Source of the DNA: Actinomycetota bacterium
Lineage (GTDB): Bacteria > Actinomycetota > Actinomycetes > S36-B12 > CAIYMF01
Assembly (NCBI GenBank): GCA_026393115.1
Contig: JAPLAU010000024.1
Coordinates: 1 to 64,000 of the forward strand
Reading direction: 5' to 3'
Length of the DNA stretch: 64,000 nucleotides
Of the stretch, positions 42,604 through 52,027 are shown piece after piece. Numbering within the stretch: the first letter of the stretch is position 1; each line of letters starts with the position of its first letter. Below the pieces are notes generated by a model, which was not told the origin of the DNA, did no database searches, and saw nothing but the letters and a program-made list of their open reading frames with translations. The translations under genes were made by a program, and so were the position numbers.

Positions 42604-45075
42604 TCAGGCCACCGGAATCCACACGCAGCGAAAGTCAGTCACCGTGATGTCACTCTTGGACAGAGTGATCGGTTTGGTGGTGACGTCCTTGGCCTTCTGT
42701 GCCCACTCGGCGTCAAGTGCAAGCAATTCATCGTTGAGTTGCTGTTCAATCAGAGTGACGGCATCAGTGGCAGCGCTCGTCTTCGCCACGGCAGCATCAG
42801 CCTTGGCGCGCATCGCCTTTTCGCGCTTGGCTTCGGCAGACATCTGCGCGCGAGTCTTGCGGGCACCGAGCAAACCACCCAAGACGCTGCCGACTGCGGC
42901 ACCGAGTCCGTAGTTTGACGTCAACTCCTGTTGAAGTTGATTCGCCGTGATTTGCGAATCAGATGCCTTGCCACGAGCAGTGGCGAGTTTGGTTTCGTAC
43001 TTCGAACGCAGCGCAGCCATGGCCTTATCGGCGCCTTGATCAGCTGCAGCGTCACACCTCACCGCAAACTCCTCCGGAGTCTCCCCCACACGCGAGTACA
43101 GCTTGAGTGTCGGGTTCACCAGAATTTCGGTCGTCTTAGTTCGGGTGAGTTCGTCAATGATGGCTCGCTGCAATGCAGTCCAGTACGTCTTGTTCTTAGC
43201 CTCGGCGGGAACAAACCCGAACGCGGCACCCACGGGAGCGCCCGAAATGAAGTCTCGGTCGTCGTAGTCGACGTTGATCAGCGATCCGCTCGTCGGAATC
43301 TCGGGTAGCGGAAGCATGACCGCTTCGTACTCCTCGTTATGCAAGGTGTTACTCGGCCGATCGTCGTAGCGCAGATTCACGCGCGCCACCGCCGCCGCAC
43401 GCAGATGCGACCCGCCCGACACTGCCCCGACCTCTGCGAGCCACGGTGTCGCCGGATCAACGAAAGAGATCGGAATCCCCTGCGCGATCGAGGGCATCAC
43501 CGGGGACTCGTCATCGCCCATCGTGACCGGAGCGGCAGGAGAGAGAGGAGCTGAAGGGGCGGGAGCGGAGGGAACGTCAGCGGCCGCAGTGACCGGAGCT
43601 TCAGGGGCGGGAGCGGAGGGAACGTCAGCGGCCGCAGTGACCGGAGCTTCCGCCGCTTCAACGGCGGGAGCCGCGGGAGCCGCGGGTGGCGCGGGAGCCG
43701 CGGGAGCACGCTCAATCTGTCCGATCTGCTCACGCGTGAGCGGTCCACGCAAGTAACTCATCGCCCAACGGCTCGTCATGACCTCGGGCGCATTCTTACT
43801 GGCTCGACGCATCACAAACTGGCGTTTGCCGAGGTTGCCGAGCGTCTCGCTCACGGCGCCGACATCGACTCCCCCAGTCGCACTCGACAATCCGTCGAGA
43901 AGGCGCTTCTTGTCCTGTTCGGTTTGAAGGCGACCCACTATCCAGATACCCGTATTCGACAAAGCCTTGTAGTCGAGGTCGACAGGGTTCTGCGTGCTGA
44001 GCACCACACCGAGACCGAAGGCACGCGCTTGCTTGAGCAAGAGCATGATCGGCTTCTTGGTGGGCGGGTTCGCGGTCGGCGGCAAGTAGCCAGCCACCTC
44101 GTCCATGTAGAGCAGAGCGCGCAGATCCGACGTTCCGCTCTGACGACGCATCCAGGTGACCAACTTCGAGAGCACCAGTGAGGTCACCGATTGCCGCTGC
44201 TCATCTGACAAGTGGGCTGTGGTGATGACGGCGCAACGTGGGCGACCGTCGGCGGTGAACAGCAGCGACTGGATATCGATGGGCTCACCCTGCAGCCACG
44301 TTGCGAATGACGGCGATGCAAGCAAGCCATTGATCTTCATCGCGAATTCCATGCGGTCCTTTGGCGGGAAGAACACATCGAGTTCGAGCACGCCGAGTTT
44401 GCGCATGGGCGGCTGCTGTACCTGGGCCAACAAGTCGGCGAGTTCGAGGCTTTGACCCTGCGACCAGGCATTCTGAATGATGTTTGCGAGCAGGATGTGT
44501 TCGCGCGATGACAACGGATCACCACTGATTCCGAGCATGCCGAGCATGCTGGTGACGTATCCGTCGATTTCGTCACCGACGATTTCGGGGTCGGTTCCAA
44601 CAGGCGGCGCTTGGAGTGAGCCCACAATGTTCAGGGGGCGACCCGCCGTGGAACCGGGCGTGTAGATGGCGAATTCGACCGCCGCCTTCTGCGCCGCGAG
44701 TCGCTCTGGCCCAATCCCCCAGCCCTCCAGCCCTTCGCGCCACGTCGTGGCTTGCTGCGCGGCAAACTCGTCGAGTCCGAGGCTCGCGTTCTGTGCGTCA
44801 CTCTCGTTGACCCACGGTCGGAATTCTTCGGACGTGAGCCCGGGGAACAGCAGCAGCAGATTGGTGAGGTCGCCCTTCGGGTCGATCAGCAGCGCGGGAA
44901 CTCCGGAACTGAGGACTTCCTCAATCAGGACCACTCCCAGACCCGTCTTACCCGACCCGGTCATTCCGATGATGACACCGTGCGTGGTGAGTTCGGACGT
45001 GGGCAGAATGCTCGCCGTCTCACTCTTCTGCCCGGTAGCGAGGTCAATTTGTGCGCCAAGAGTCAGGTCAGCCAT
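42604..45075 (-). CDS. HerA-like ATPase (DUF853-type)
   Basis: The 823-aa protein has Walker A GMTGSGKTGL (about residue 37), Walker B LLYMDEVAGYLP and the sensor region VVLSTQNPVDLDYKALSNTGIWIVGRL, as in HerA/VirB4-type hexameric ATPases. A linker of about 100 Ala/Pro-rich residues (about 455-540) holds two exact copies of 16 residues. The C-terminal 280 residues include an AAVGSVLGGLLGARKTR glycine-zipper-like stretch and a coiled coil. HerA proteins pump DNA, often with NurA; no NurA is nearby. Function here is unproven. Confidence 0.88.
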   Translation of the reverse strand: MADLTLGAQIDLATGQKSETASILPTSELTTHGVIIGMTGSGKTGLGVVLIEEVLSSGVPALLIDPKGDLTNLLLLFPGLTSEEFRPWVNESDAQNASLGLDEFAAQQATTWREGLEGWGIGPERLAAQKAAVEFAIYTPGSTAGRPLNIVGSLQAPPVGTDPEIVGDEIDGYVTSMLGMLGISGDPLSSREHILLANIIQNAWSQGQSLELADLLAQVQQPPMRKLGVLELDVFFPPKDRMEFAMKINGLLASPSFATWLQGEPIDIQSLLFTADGRPRCAVITTAHLSDEQRQSVTSLVLSKLVTWMRRQSGTSDLRALLYMDEVAGYLPPTANPPTKKPIMLLLKQARAFGLGVVLSTQNPVDLDYKALSNTGIWIVGRLQTEQDKKRLLDGLSSATGGVDVGAVSETLGNLGKRQFVMRRASKNAPEVMTSRWAMSYLRGPLTREQIGQIERAPAAPAPPAAPAAPAVEAAEAPVTAAADVPSAPAPEAPVTAAADVPSAPAPSAPLSPAAPVTMGDDESPVMPSIAQGIPISFVDPATPWLAEVGAVSGGSHLRAAAVARVNLRYDDRPSNTLHNEEYEAVMLPLPEIPTSGSLINVDYDDRDFISGAPVGAAFGFVPAEAKNKTYWTALQRAIIDELTRTKTTEILVNPTLKLYSRVGETPEEFAVRCDAAADQGADKAMAALRSKYETKLATARGKASDSQITANQLQQELTSNYGLGAAVGSVLGGLLGARKTRAQMSAEAKREKAMRAKADAAVAKTSAATDAVTLIEQQLNDELLALDAEWAQKAKDVTTKPITLSKSDITVTDFRCVWIPVA
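43556..43651. repeat. Two tandem 48-bp repeats in the HerA-like linker
   Basis: A 48-bp unit starting GGGGCGGGAGCGGAGGGAAC at 43556 is repeated from 43604, essentially identical. It encodes the 16-residue unit EAPVTAAADVPSAPAP on the minus strand. Confidence 0.93.
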
Positions 45076-45168
45076 GCGCGAAAGTCTAGGCCGCTGAGAT
45101 CACGGAAGCAGCAGTGAACGGTGAGTTGCCCACAATCGAAGCGATGTGCCGCTTGATCGGCACTGCCG

Positions 45169-45864
45169 TCAACGATGAATGAACGCGGAAACGCCACTCC
45201 AGAGTAGGTATGCCGCGAATAAGAAGCAGATTCCGGCATTGATGCGGCGAGAGTTTGCCGACACGAAGCGGTTGAGAGACGCCAGCATGCCATCGGCCTT
45301 GGATCCCATGACGGTAACCAGCAGCACCGGAAGGAGCAAGGGCAGCATCACCATGAGGTAAAGAAACCCGAAAACGAGTGCCTTCGCGGCGGTATCAGCG
45401 CTCGAACGGGTGATGTCATGCAGAGCGGGTAGGAACAAAATGAGAGAGGAGACATCGGTGAGCATGCCCACTAGGCCGACTGGCAGGTAAAACAACGGGC
45501 CTGCGCTGGCTAACTTTGTCTTCACTTTCGACTGGTGGTTCTCTCCCGCCGTGGGCTTACCCCGTAGGGCTCGAAGCCCGAGGAGTAAAAGCAAGACCCC
45601 ACACACGACTCGAATAACGATGTACGTCCAACTGTGTTCGGTGTTCGACGATTCGCCGTTGCCCACGGACTTGAGCACAGTGACGCCGAGAACGGCATAG
45701 AGAATAAGTGTGAGCGCCGCACCCAGAGTCAGTGCCCACGCCTTGAGTTTGGGCTTGACGGGTGACGACAGCACCAGCACCTGCAAGGTCAGGAGCGTCG
45801 GACTCACCATGGCACCCAGCGCTAGTGGCAGCACCTGTGAGAAAAGTCCCTCCATACTCCTCAC
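45169..45864 (-). CDS. GAP/LysE-superfamily membrane protein
   Basis: The 231-aa protein has about six TM helices (for example LPLALGAMVSPTLLTLQVLVL, VVCGVLLLLLGLRALRGKP, LFYLPVGLVGMLTDVSSLILFLPAL). This matches the GAP family, to which mycobacterial Sap, involved in glycolipid export, belongs. The start is GTG 45864 or ATG 45855; the SD GAGGAG is close to the latter. Substrate unknown. Confidence 0.85.
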   Translation of the reverse strand: MRSMEGLFSQVLPLALGAMVSPTLLTLQVLVLSSPVKPKLKAWALTLGAALTLILYAVLGVTVLKSVGNGESSNTEHSWTYIVIRVVCGVLLLLLGLRALRGKPTAGENHQSKVKTKLASAGPLFYLPVGLVGMLTDVSSLILFLPALHDITRSSADTAAKALVFGFLYLMVMLPLLLPVLLVTVMGSKADGMLASLNRFVSANSRRINAGICFLFAAYLLWSGVSAFIHR

Positions 45865-45897
45865 TCTAGGGCCGCTTAGTAGTGGGAGGATGCAGTC

Positions 45898-46857
45898 GTG
45901 ACGGCGGCGAATTCACATTCGACCCAACTCACGCGCTATGCGTGGTTGTCAATTGCTGCTGCTCTAGCGACCATCTCTCTCAAGACCGGCGCCTACCTGC
46001 TCACCGGGTCAGTGGGCCTGCTTTCTGACGCGCTGGAATCCGGTGTCAATCTCGTGGCCGCCGTGATCGCGTTGGTGGCATTGCGCTTTGCCTCACGGCC
46101 GGCCGACGAAAGTCACCACTTCGGGCACGGCAAGGTCGAATACCTTTCGGCAGGCGCAGAAGGCGTCATGATCTTCATCGCGGCCGCCCTCATCATCTGG
46201 CAAGCCATCGGTCGACTCCAGCACCCGCAGGAACTGGAAAGTCTTGGCATTGGTCTGGTCATCACCCTTGTCGCCACGGGAATCAACCTCGCCGTGGGCC
46301 TGCTGCTGATTCGAGTGGGCCGTCAGCAGCGCTCGCTCATTCTTGAAGCCGATGGCCGGCACCTCATGACCGACGTGTGGACGAGCGTCGGAGTGGTCGC
46401 CGCCGTTGCGGTCGTTGGTCTCACCGGCTGGCTGCGACTCGACCCCATCATCGCCATCGTGGTTGCTATCAACATCTTGATCACCGGCGGGCGACTCATT
46501 AGTCGGGCTGGTCGTGGACTGCTCGACGCCGCACTACCGGCAGCCGAACGGGCCGCCGTGCAGACAGCGCTCGAACCATTCGTATCCGACGATGTGCATT
46601 TCCACGCCATCACAACGCGCGAATCCGGCCGCGACCAATTCGTCTCAATGCACGTGCTGGTGCCGGGCGCCTGGACGGTGCAGCAGTCACATGACCTCAT
46701 GGAAGAAATCGAGGCCGCCGTTCGCGAGGCGCTGCCTCACGCAATTGTCGACACCCACGTTGAACCGGCGGAAGATCCGCGCTCGTACGACGACTACCCG
46801 GCAGGTGCCGCGCTCGGTGGCCCCGCAGGCATTGAGTCACTCGACGGCGAGATCTAA
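45898..46857 (+). CDS. Cation diffusion facilitator (CDF) metal exporter
   Basis: The 319-aa protein has TM helices with metal-site Asp/His pairs LLSDALESGVNL and GRHLMTDVWTSVGV, SHHFGHGKVEYLSAGAEG, and a C-terminal cytoplasmic domain (HAITTRESGRDQFVSMHVLVPG). CDF proteins export Zn, Fe, Co or Mn with proton antiport. The first-site motif is LxxDALES (Asp only), which does not decide the metal. GGGAGG precedes the GTG. Confidence 0.93.
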   Translation: MTAANSHSTQLTRYAWLSIAAALATISLKTGAYLLTGSVGLLSDALESGVNLVAAVIALVALRFASRPADESHHFGHGKVEYLSAGAEGVMIFIAAALIIWQAIGRLQHPQELESLGIGLVITLVATGINLAVGLLLIRVGRQQRSLILEADGRHLMTDVWTSVGVVAAVAVVGLTGWLRLDPIIAIVVAINILITGGRLISRAGRGLLDAALPAAERAAVQTALEPFVSDDVHFHAITTRESGRDQFVSMHVLVPGAWTVQQSHDLMEEIEAAVREALPHAIVDTHVEPAEDPRSYDDYPAGAALGGPAGIESLDGEI

Positions 46858-46863
46858 AGGTGC

Positions 46864-48483
46864 TTAGGGAACAAGCAGAACGGGTTCAGTACCGACACTG
46901 ACGATGGTTGAAGCAACCGTGGTATTCGGTCCCGCTAGCGGCTTGCGCGTCTTGATCTTGGTCGGCATCGTGATTTTCGCAGTGCCCGACTTACTCCAAG
47001 CGATCCAACGTCGAAGCTTGCTGGCCGTCGTCAACTGACATGTCACTACGCGACTCGTCGACGTGACGCACGATTTCATCGTTACTGCACCACCGAGCCA
47101 CGACTTCAATGTGTTGGCTGTGGCCGTTGCGATGGTGCGTTCGTGCAGTGTGATGGCGGCGGCAGTGTTGACCGGAGACCACATGTACCAATGCGTACGC
47201 GACATACCGGCACTCAAGCCCCAGACCACCGTCTTCGCGAACTCTGACCGCACCTGAGCATCGGTGAACGGTTGCGCCACGGTGTAGCCGGCGACGAAAG
47301 ATGCCTTGAGGTTGACTTCGGTATTCCACATCGGAAGCGTGGGTGAGGCACCTCGCTCGGTGAGCATGCGCCGCATCTGTCCCGCGAGACCCACCACACC
47401 CGAGGCGTCCTGAGCCAAAGTCGGGTACACGTGAACGCTCACTGCATCAACAGGCCAGTGGTACTTCGCGAGGGCGTCGAGATACTGCCCGAACGCAGGA
47501 ATCAGACAGTGCGTACAGCGCGGCGACGTCGTCGACGCAGCCAGCACGAGGGCGCGGGCCTCATGAGTGACCGCCGCTCGGGCGACGGCGGCATCGTGCA
47601 CCGCTTGAGTCATGTCGGCGACCGTCTGAGCCGGCCCCTGCCAGAAGCCCGCGTAGTTCATTTCCGTCCAGGCCTCGTAGGCCTCGATCATGCCGTGACC
47701 GTGATCGGTGGTGGTTCCGTAGCGCGCCATCACCTGATCGACGAAGCGGCGGAAATCTGCAGGGTCCTTAGGCGGTTGCCCACTACCGGGCCCGTACGCG
47801 CCCGGCTTATCTTTGTCGACGGCGTAGAAGGTCGGAGTTCCGCCGAAGACATACACAACCTTCTGCCCACGATCACGGGCAGTCTCGACCTCAGCGTCAA
47901 GCACGCTCCAGTCGTAAACACCCGCTGCAGTCTCAATATTGCGCCACAGCACGCCCGCATCCCAGAGGCGCACACTGCCAAAGTCCTTGCTCGGCTTGCT
48001 CTCAGCGAAACCCTCATTGACGCCCACTGACCACGCGCCCACGGCCACCGTTCCTGCCGGAGGGGCGACGGGGGCCGGTTGAACAGTCAGTGACCGCGCA
48101 GTGCTGATGATGCCCTTTCCCGCAGTGATCAGGTTGGCGCGAACCTGCCACACACCAGACCGGCTGGGGATGAACGACATTGCCTTACTCGACACCGCCG
48201 GCACACTCGACACGGTCTTCCACAGAGACGACCCCGGAGCTTTGGCCTGCAACGCCAGCGTTGACTTCGGCGGAATCGCGCCCGAGACCGTGACCCCAAA
48301 GGAGGTACGCACATCCCACCACGTGGGCAAAGAGCTGCGAACCAACTTCACCACTGGCGCACTCGCCGCCTGGGCCGGAGCAACCGCCGCACTCGGAACG
48401 AGTACCAACAGTAAGCCCAGCATCGCCACGAACGCCGTACGTCGCAGCACGGCGGAGCGCTTCCAGTCTGAGCGAGGGTTCAC
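46864..48483 (-). CDS. Secreted (beta/alpha)8 glycoside hydrolase-like protein
   Basis: The 539-aa protein has a signal peptide (residues 10-38, ending AQAA) and a beta-sandwich N-terminal region (about 40-155), then a catalytic barrel: VRLWDAGVLWRNIETAAGVYDWSVLD, EAYEAWTEMNYAGFWQGP with the acid/base Glu, and PMWNTEVNL with the nucleophile Glu. This is the clan GH-A pattern (GH39/GH5-like). The C-terminal 90 residues are basic and Thr-rich. GTG 48483 is chosen because the signal peptide follows; longer frame overlaps the cupin gene. Confidence 0.85.
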   Translation of the reverse strand: MNPRSDWKRSAVLRRTAFVAMLGLLLVLVPSAAVAPAQAASAPVVKLVRSSLPTWWDVRTSFGVTVSGAIPPKSTLALQAKAPGSSLWKTVSSVPAVSSKAMSFIPSRSGVWQVRANLITAGKGIISTARSLTVQPAPVAPPAGTVAVGAWSVGVNEGFAESKPSKDFGSVRLWDAGVLWRNIETAAGVYDWSVLDAEVETARDRGQKVVYVFGGTPTFYAVDKDKPGAYGPGSGQPPKDPADFRRFVDQVMARYGTTTDHGHGMIEAYEAWTEMNYAGFWQGPAQTVADMTQAVHDAAVARAAVTHEARALVLAASTTSPRCTHCLIPAFGQYLDALAKYHWPVDAVSVHVYPTLAQDASGVVGLAGQMRRMLTERGASPTLPMWNTEVNLKASFVAGYTVAQPFTDAQVRSEFAKTVVWGLSAGMSRTHWYMWSPVNTAAAITLHERTIATATANTLKSWLGGAVTMKSCVTSTSRVVTCQLTTASKLRRWIAWSKSGTAKITMPTKIKTRKPLAGPNTTVASTIVSVGTEPVLLVP

Positions 48484-48511
48484 TTTGCCATGGTACGTCG
48501 GGGAAGAGCCC

Positions 48512-48895
48512 TTACCCGACATCAGACCCGTCGATGTAGTCGCCCGGGTCGTAGGGATGACTTGCCAGAACCAGCAGTACCGCATCATGGGTGAACTGCG
48601 ATTGCCGAGCAAAGACCCCAGGCGGAATGTGTACACCCTCGGCCGGATCCGATAACAGGACTGTATGAGTGCCCGCCGAATCTCGAATATCGACTCGAAC
48701 TGACCCACTCACCACGACCAAGAGCTGGTGACATTCACGATGCGCATGGCCGCCTCTCACTGTTGTTACCGGAACACCGCTGACCGTGAAGAATCGAAGC
48801 ACCTCGAATGGAATCGACCCGCCCACATCGCCCACAGCAACGTGGCCACGCTCATCGACAATGGAGGTCAACGACACCAACGAAAACAACGGCAT
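48512..48895 (-). CDS. FdtA-like sugar 3,4-ketoisomerase (cupin)
   Basis: The 127-aa protein matches the WxcM/FdtA family: DERGHVAVGDVGGSIPFEVLRFF, the metal-free cupin core RGGHAHRECHQLLVVVSGSV, and the end HPYDPGDYI. FdtA isomerises dTDP-4-keto-6-deoxyglucose to the 3-keto sugar. It starts within the stop of the aminotransferase gene (TGATG), so FdtB-like and FdtA-like activities are coupled. Confidence 0.9.
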   Translation of the reverse strand: MPLFSLVSLTSIVDERGHVAVGDVGGSIPFEVLRFFTVSGVPVTTVRGGHAHRECHQLLVVVSGSVRVDIRDSAGTHTVLLSDPAEGVHIPPGVFARQSQFTHDAVLLVLASHPYDPGDYIDGSDVG

Positions 48896-50028
48896 CAGGT
48901 CATCACCGCGAACTTCAGAGCGCTCGCCACTCGCTCAACCTCGGCGTCGGTCAGTGACGAGTAGCACGGGACGGAGAGTAGTGACTGCGTCACACCCTCA
49001 GTAACGGGCAGGCGCGGCACAGAGAACCGCGACTGCCACAGGGGCTGGTGGTGGTCAGGAATTGGGTAGTGCACGTCAGACTCAACATCGGCGGCAGCGA
49101 GGAGCTCTCGAACCCGAACTCGGTTCTCAACTCGTGCCACTGCTAAGTGCGCCGCATGCGAGGCACTTGTCGCCTCGCCCACCATTCGTGCCGTTGATCC
49201 GCTCACGGCGTCACGATATGCCGACCAGATCTCACGGCGCCGACCGTTAGCGCGGTCAAGTAGCGGCAGGCGCTCGCGCAGAATCGCTGCCTGCATTTCA
49301 TCAAGACGCGAGTTGCCCCCCTCCGCGACTACTTCAAATCTCCTGCCCCACCCGTGATGCGCCCGCTGCCGCACCGTTGCGGCCAGTCCGGCGTCGTTCG
49401 TGACTACCGCTCCACCATCACCGAGTGCGGCCAGATTTTTGGTGGGATAGAAACTCATCGCTGCAATGTCTCCCAAAGCACCTGCACGATCACCATTCAC
49501 TGCGGCACCGACTGACTGCGCACAATCTTCGATCAGGGGCACTCCAGCGGCACGGCAGAGCGCAGCGACCTGCGGCCCACGACTGGCATCACCGTACAAA
49601 TGCGTGAGCACGACAGCGTCTACCCCGCCGAGCACTTGCTGCAGCTGGACCACATCGATCAATGCATCAACCGGGTCAACATCAACGAGTACCGGGGTTG
49701 CGCCGACCACGCAGATGGCTGCCGTGGAGTAGTAGCAAGCGTTGGCCACCGTCACCACACGATGACCAATCCCAATCCCCAGTGCGCGCAGCGACAGTTC
49801 CAGTGCATCGCTACCCGATGCCACACCCACCACATGCTCGACGCCGAGGAAGTCCCCTAACTCCACCTCGAAGCCACTGACTTCTCCACCGCGAACAAAT
49901 CGGCCACTGACAAGTACGCGCTCCATGGCTCTGCGAACGGCGCGTGCGTCATCACTGTCAACCGGCCATGGGCGATGCATCGCGATCGGCGGTTGATCTC
50001 CAGACGCGTACGCTGCCATCGGGGCCAC
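48895..50028 (-). CDS. DegT/DnrJ/EryC1 aminotransferase (FdtB-like)
   Basis: The 377-aa PLP enzyme has GVASGSDALELSLRALGIG, DCAQSVGAAVNGDRAGALGD and the PLP Lys in SFYPTKNLAALGDGGAVVT. With FdtA it makes a 3-amino-3,6-dideoxyhexose (dTDP-Fuc3N or Qui3N type); the expected acetyltransferase (FdtC/QdtC) is not in the window. GTG 50028 or ATG 50019 is the start. Divergent from the glycosyltransferase gene 25 bp away. Confidence 0.92.
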   Translation of the reverse strand: MAPMAAYASGDQPPIAMHRPWPVDSDDARAVRRAMERVLVSGRFVRGGEVSGFEVELGDFLGVEHVVGVASGSDALELSLRALGIGIGHRVVTVANACYYSTAAICVVGATPVLVDVDPVDALIDVVQLQQVLGGVDAVVLTHLYGDASRGPQVAALCRAAGVPLIEDCAQSVGAAVNGDRAGALGDIAAMSFYPTKNLAALGDGGAVVTNDAGLAATVRQRAHHGWGRRFEVVAEGGNSRLDEMQAAILRERLPLLDRANGRRREIWSAYRDAVSGSTARMVGEATSASHAAHLAVARVENRVRVRELLAAADVESDVHYPIPDHHQPLWQSRFSVPRLPVTEGVTQSLLSVPCYSSLTDAEVERVASALKFAVMT

Positions 50029-50053
50029 ACGTCCGTTCTCGCGAGGGGGTGCA

Positions 50054-51076
50054 GTGAAGTCGAAGCCGGAGCGAATCTACTGCACGTACTTCGATCACGC
50101 CTATGAAGCCCGCGGACACTTGATGGCATCATCGCTACGCGCGGCCGGCGACCACGCACCTCTTCTGGTGGTCTGCTTCGACGACGAGAGCCTCGCCCGA
50201 ACCGAAACGTGGGGCATCGACGATGTCATCGCGGTTGGTGTCAGTGAAATTGAACAGCGGTTTCCCGCACTACTGAAGCGAAAAGCCGAGCGCACTCCTG
50301 CCGAGTATTTCTTTACGTGCACTCCGTGGATCACCGCTTGGGCCCTCACACTCACGGCCGAGAGTGGCTGGGCTACCTACCTTGACGCCGACCTCATGTT
50401 TGCCTCAAATCCCGAACCGGTCTTTGACGAACTCGCTCATTCGAGTGTCGGCATCATCGCGCATCGATTTAACCCGGGCCTTGAGGAACTCACTCGCTTC
50501 GGCACCTACAACGTCGGATGGGTCAGCTTTCGTGCCGACGAGCGCGGCCGTGCAGTGTTGGAATGGTGGGGCGAACGCTGTTTGGAGTGGTGTCGTGATC
50601 GAGCCATTGACGGCCGCTTCGCCGATCAGGGGTACCTCGATTCCTTCGCAGACGTTGCCGAAGGCGTGCACGTCATCGGACATCCCGGCGCCGATGTTGC
50701 TCCCTGGAATATCGGCTCGCACACCATTACACACACAGAAACAAACTCGGTACTCGTTGACGAACAGCCTCTGCTGTTCTTCCACATGCATGGAATTCGA
50801 AGAGTTGACCAACGCTACGTCTGCCGAGTGTCGATCTATCACACGACAGCAAATGACACAGTGCGCGAACTCATTCTCACGCCGTACGTCATCGATCTGG
50901 CAGCGGCAGAGGCTGCAAGGCCCGCCACGAAATCAGCGAAACGCGGAATGCGCGGGTTCCGCGGTTTTCGATCAAGGCAAAGCATTCGTCGCGCCGAGCG
51001 CCACCTCGTAGCCGGCGACCTGTCGTGGCCTGCAAACGTCAGCCGCGACGACACACCCACGTCTCCGACACCGTAG
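50054..51076 (+). CDS. Glycosyltransferase (GT-A, GT8-like)
   Basis: The 340-aa protein has CTYFDHAYEARGHLMASSLR, the DxD motif in ATYLDADLMFASNPEP, NVGWVSFRADERGRAVLEWWGERCLEWC and HMHGIRRVDQRYVCR. This is a nucleotide-diphospho-sugar transferase fold with a basic C-terminus. Donor and acceptor unknown; neighbours suggest an amino-sugar-containing surface glycan. GAGGGGG precedes the GTG start. Its 3' end overlaps the convergent methyltransferase by 38 bp. Confidence 0.85.
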   Translation: MKSKPERIYCTYFDHAYEARGHLMASSLRAAGDHAPLLVVCFDDESLARTETWGIDDVIAVGVSEIEQRFPALLKRKAERTPAEYFFTCTPWITAWALTLTAESGWATYLDADLMFASNPEPVFDELAHSSVGIIAHRFNPGLEELTRFGTYNVGWVSFRADERGRAVLEWWGERCLEWCRDRAIDGRFADQGYLDSFADVAEGVHVIGHPGADVAPWNIGSHTITHTETNSVLVDEQPLLFFHMHGIRRVDQRYVCRVSIYHTTANDTVRELILTPYVIDLAAAEAARPATKSAKRGMRGFRGFRSRQSIRRAERHLVAGDLSWPANVSRDDTPTSPTP

Positions 51077-51866
51077 GAATTCCGATGGCAGGCTCTAGGT
51101 CGTAGGTGATTCCTGGAAGCACACAGTCAACGACGAATCCACACCCGTCAAGCACCGCCTGTAGATCCGAACGCGCGATGACTACCTCGGGGACAACGTA
51201 ACCGTAGGCGCGCTTAGTCAAGAAAGCCGTTGTGGAGGCGTCAGTCACGGTCACGCTATGCAGGATGACTGCATGAGAAGCGACTCGGCATTCTTCACGA
51301 AGCGCGTCCTCCCACCTCGGGATGTGAAGCAGTGCCGCCCCATCGAGCACAACGCTCACAGTGCGATCGTTCAATGGCAATCGGAGCGCATTGGCAGCGA
51401 CCAAGCGCATGGCGTCGTCGACGCGGCGAGCGTAGGTGATCGCAGCACTCGACGAGTCAAGTCCGATGTACCGCACAGACGGTTCGAACGAGGTGAGAAG
51501 TCGCGCGTTGTAGCCGCTGCCGCATCCGATTTCGAGCACGACATCGTGTGGCGACACGACGCGAAACGCTGCGACACGAAGGTTGTCGACGTCGACTCGA
51601 GGCGTGTCTCCGGCCGCCAGACTCTCAAGAAGGTGCTCCCACGCGGCGTGCTGCCTTGCGACGACGGGCACCTGCTGCCACCCGTCGCGGTTACTGATCT
51701 GCGAGCGCGCGTCATCTGAGTAACCAACAAGCCGGTACTCACGAGAGAAACCTGACAGGCGAGCACTGCGCTGCCTCACCCAACCGGGAATCAGCTTCGA
51801 CCGCAGCAGGCGCCCGCGCACTCGTACCTGCAGGGGGAGCCGCACTGTCGGTTCCGAGCCGGTCAC
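51039..51866 (-). CDS. Class I SAM-dependent methyltransferase
   Basis: The 275-aa protein has the SAM-binding motif I DVVLEIGCGSGYNARLL, LDSSSAAITYARR (acidic binding loop) and VSVVLDGAALLHI. Location beside sugar genes suggests methylation of a glycan or its precursor. The N-terminus is Arg-rich. It converges on the glycosyltransferase with a 38-bp overlap. Confidence 0.87.
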   Translation of the reverse strand: MTGSEPTVRLPLQVRVRGRLLRSKLIPGWVRQRSARLSGFSREYRLVGYSDDARSQISNRDGWQQVPVVARQHAAWEHLLESLAAGDTPRVDVDNLRVAAFRVVSPHDVVLEIGCGSGYNARLLTSFEPSVRYIGLDSSSAAITYARRVDDAMRLVAANALRLPLNDRTVSVVLDGAALLHIPRWEDALREECRVASHAVILHSVTVTDASTTAFLTKRAYGYVVPEVVIARSDLQAVLDGCGFVVDCVLPGITYDLEPAIGIPTVSETWVCRRG

Positions 51867-52027
51867 GACCTCACTGTACTGACCGCGCGAAGACTACCCA
51901 TACGACAAAAGAGCCCATTGAAGTTGGCGTCTGGGCTGATTTCCGCTCACCAGCGCCTCAGAACATGAACACTGGTTGGTCGTGTCGCACACGACCAATG
52001 ACGGGGGTTGACTGAGAGGATCACCAC

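Noticed and set aside
42009-45075. Defence island made of an SNase and a HerA-like ATPase
   Set aside because: The two genes are convergent, not co-transcribed, the SNase is membrane-anchored outward, and neither a NurA/SIR2 partner nor other defence genes are adjacent.
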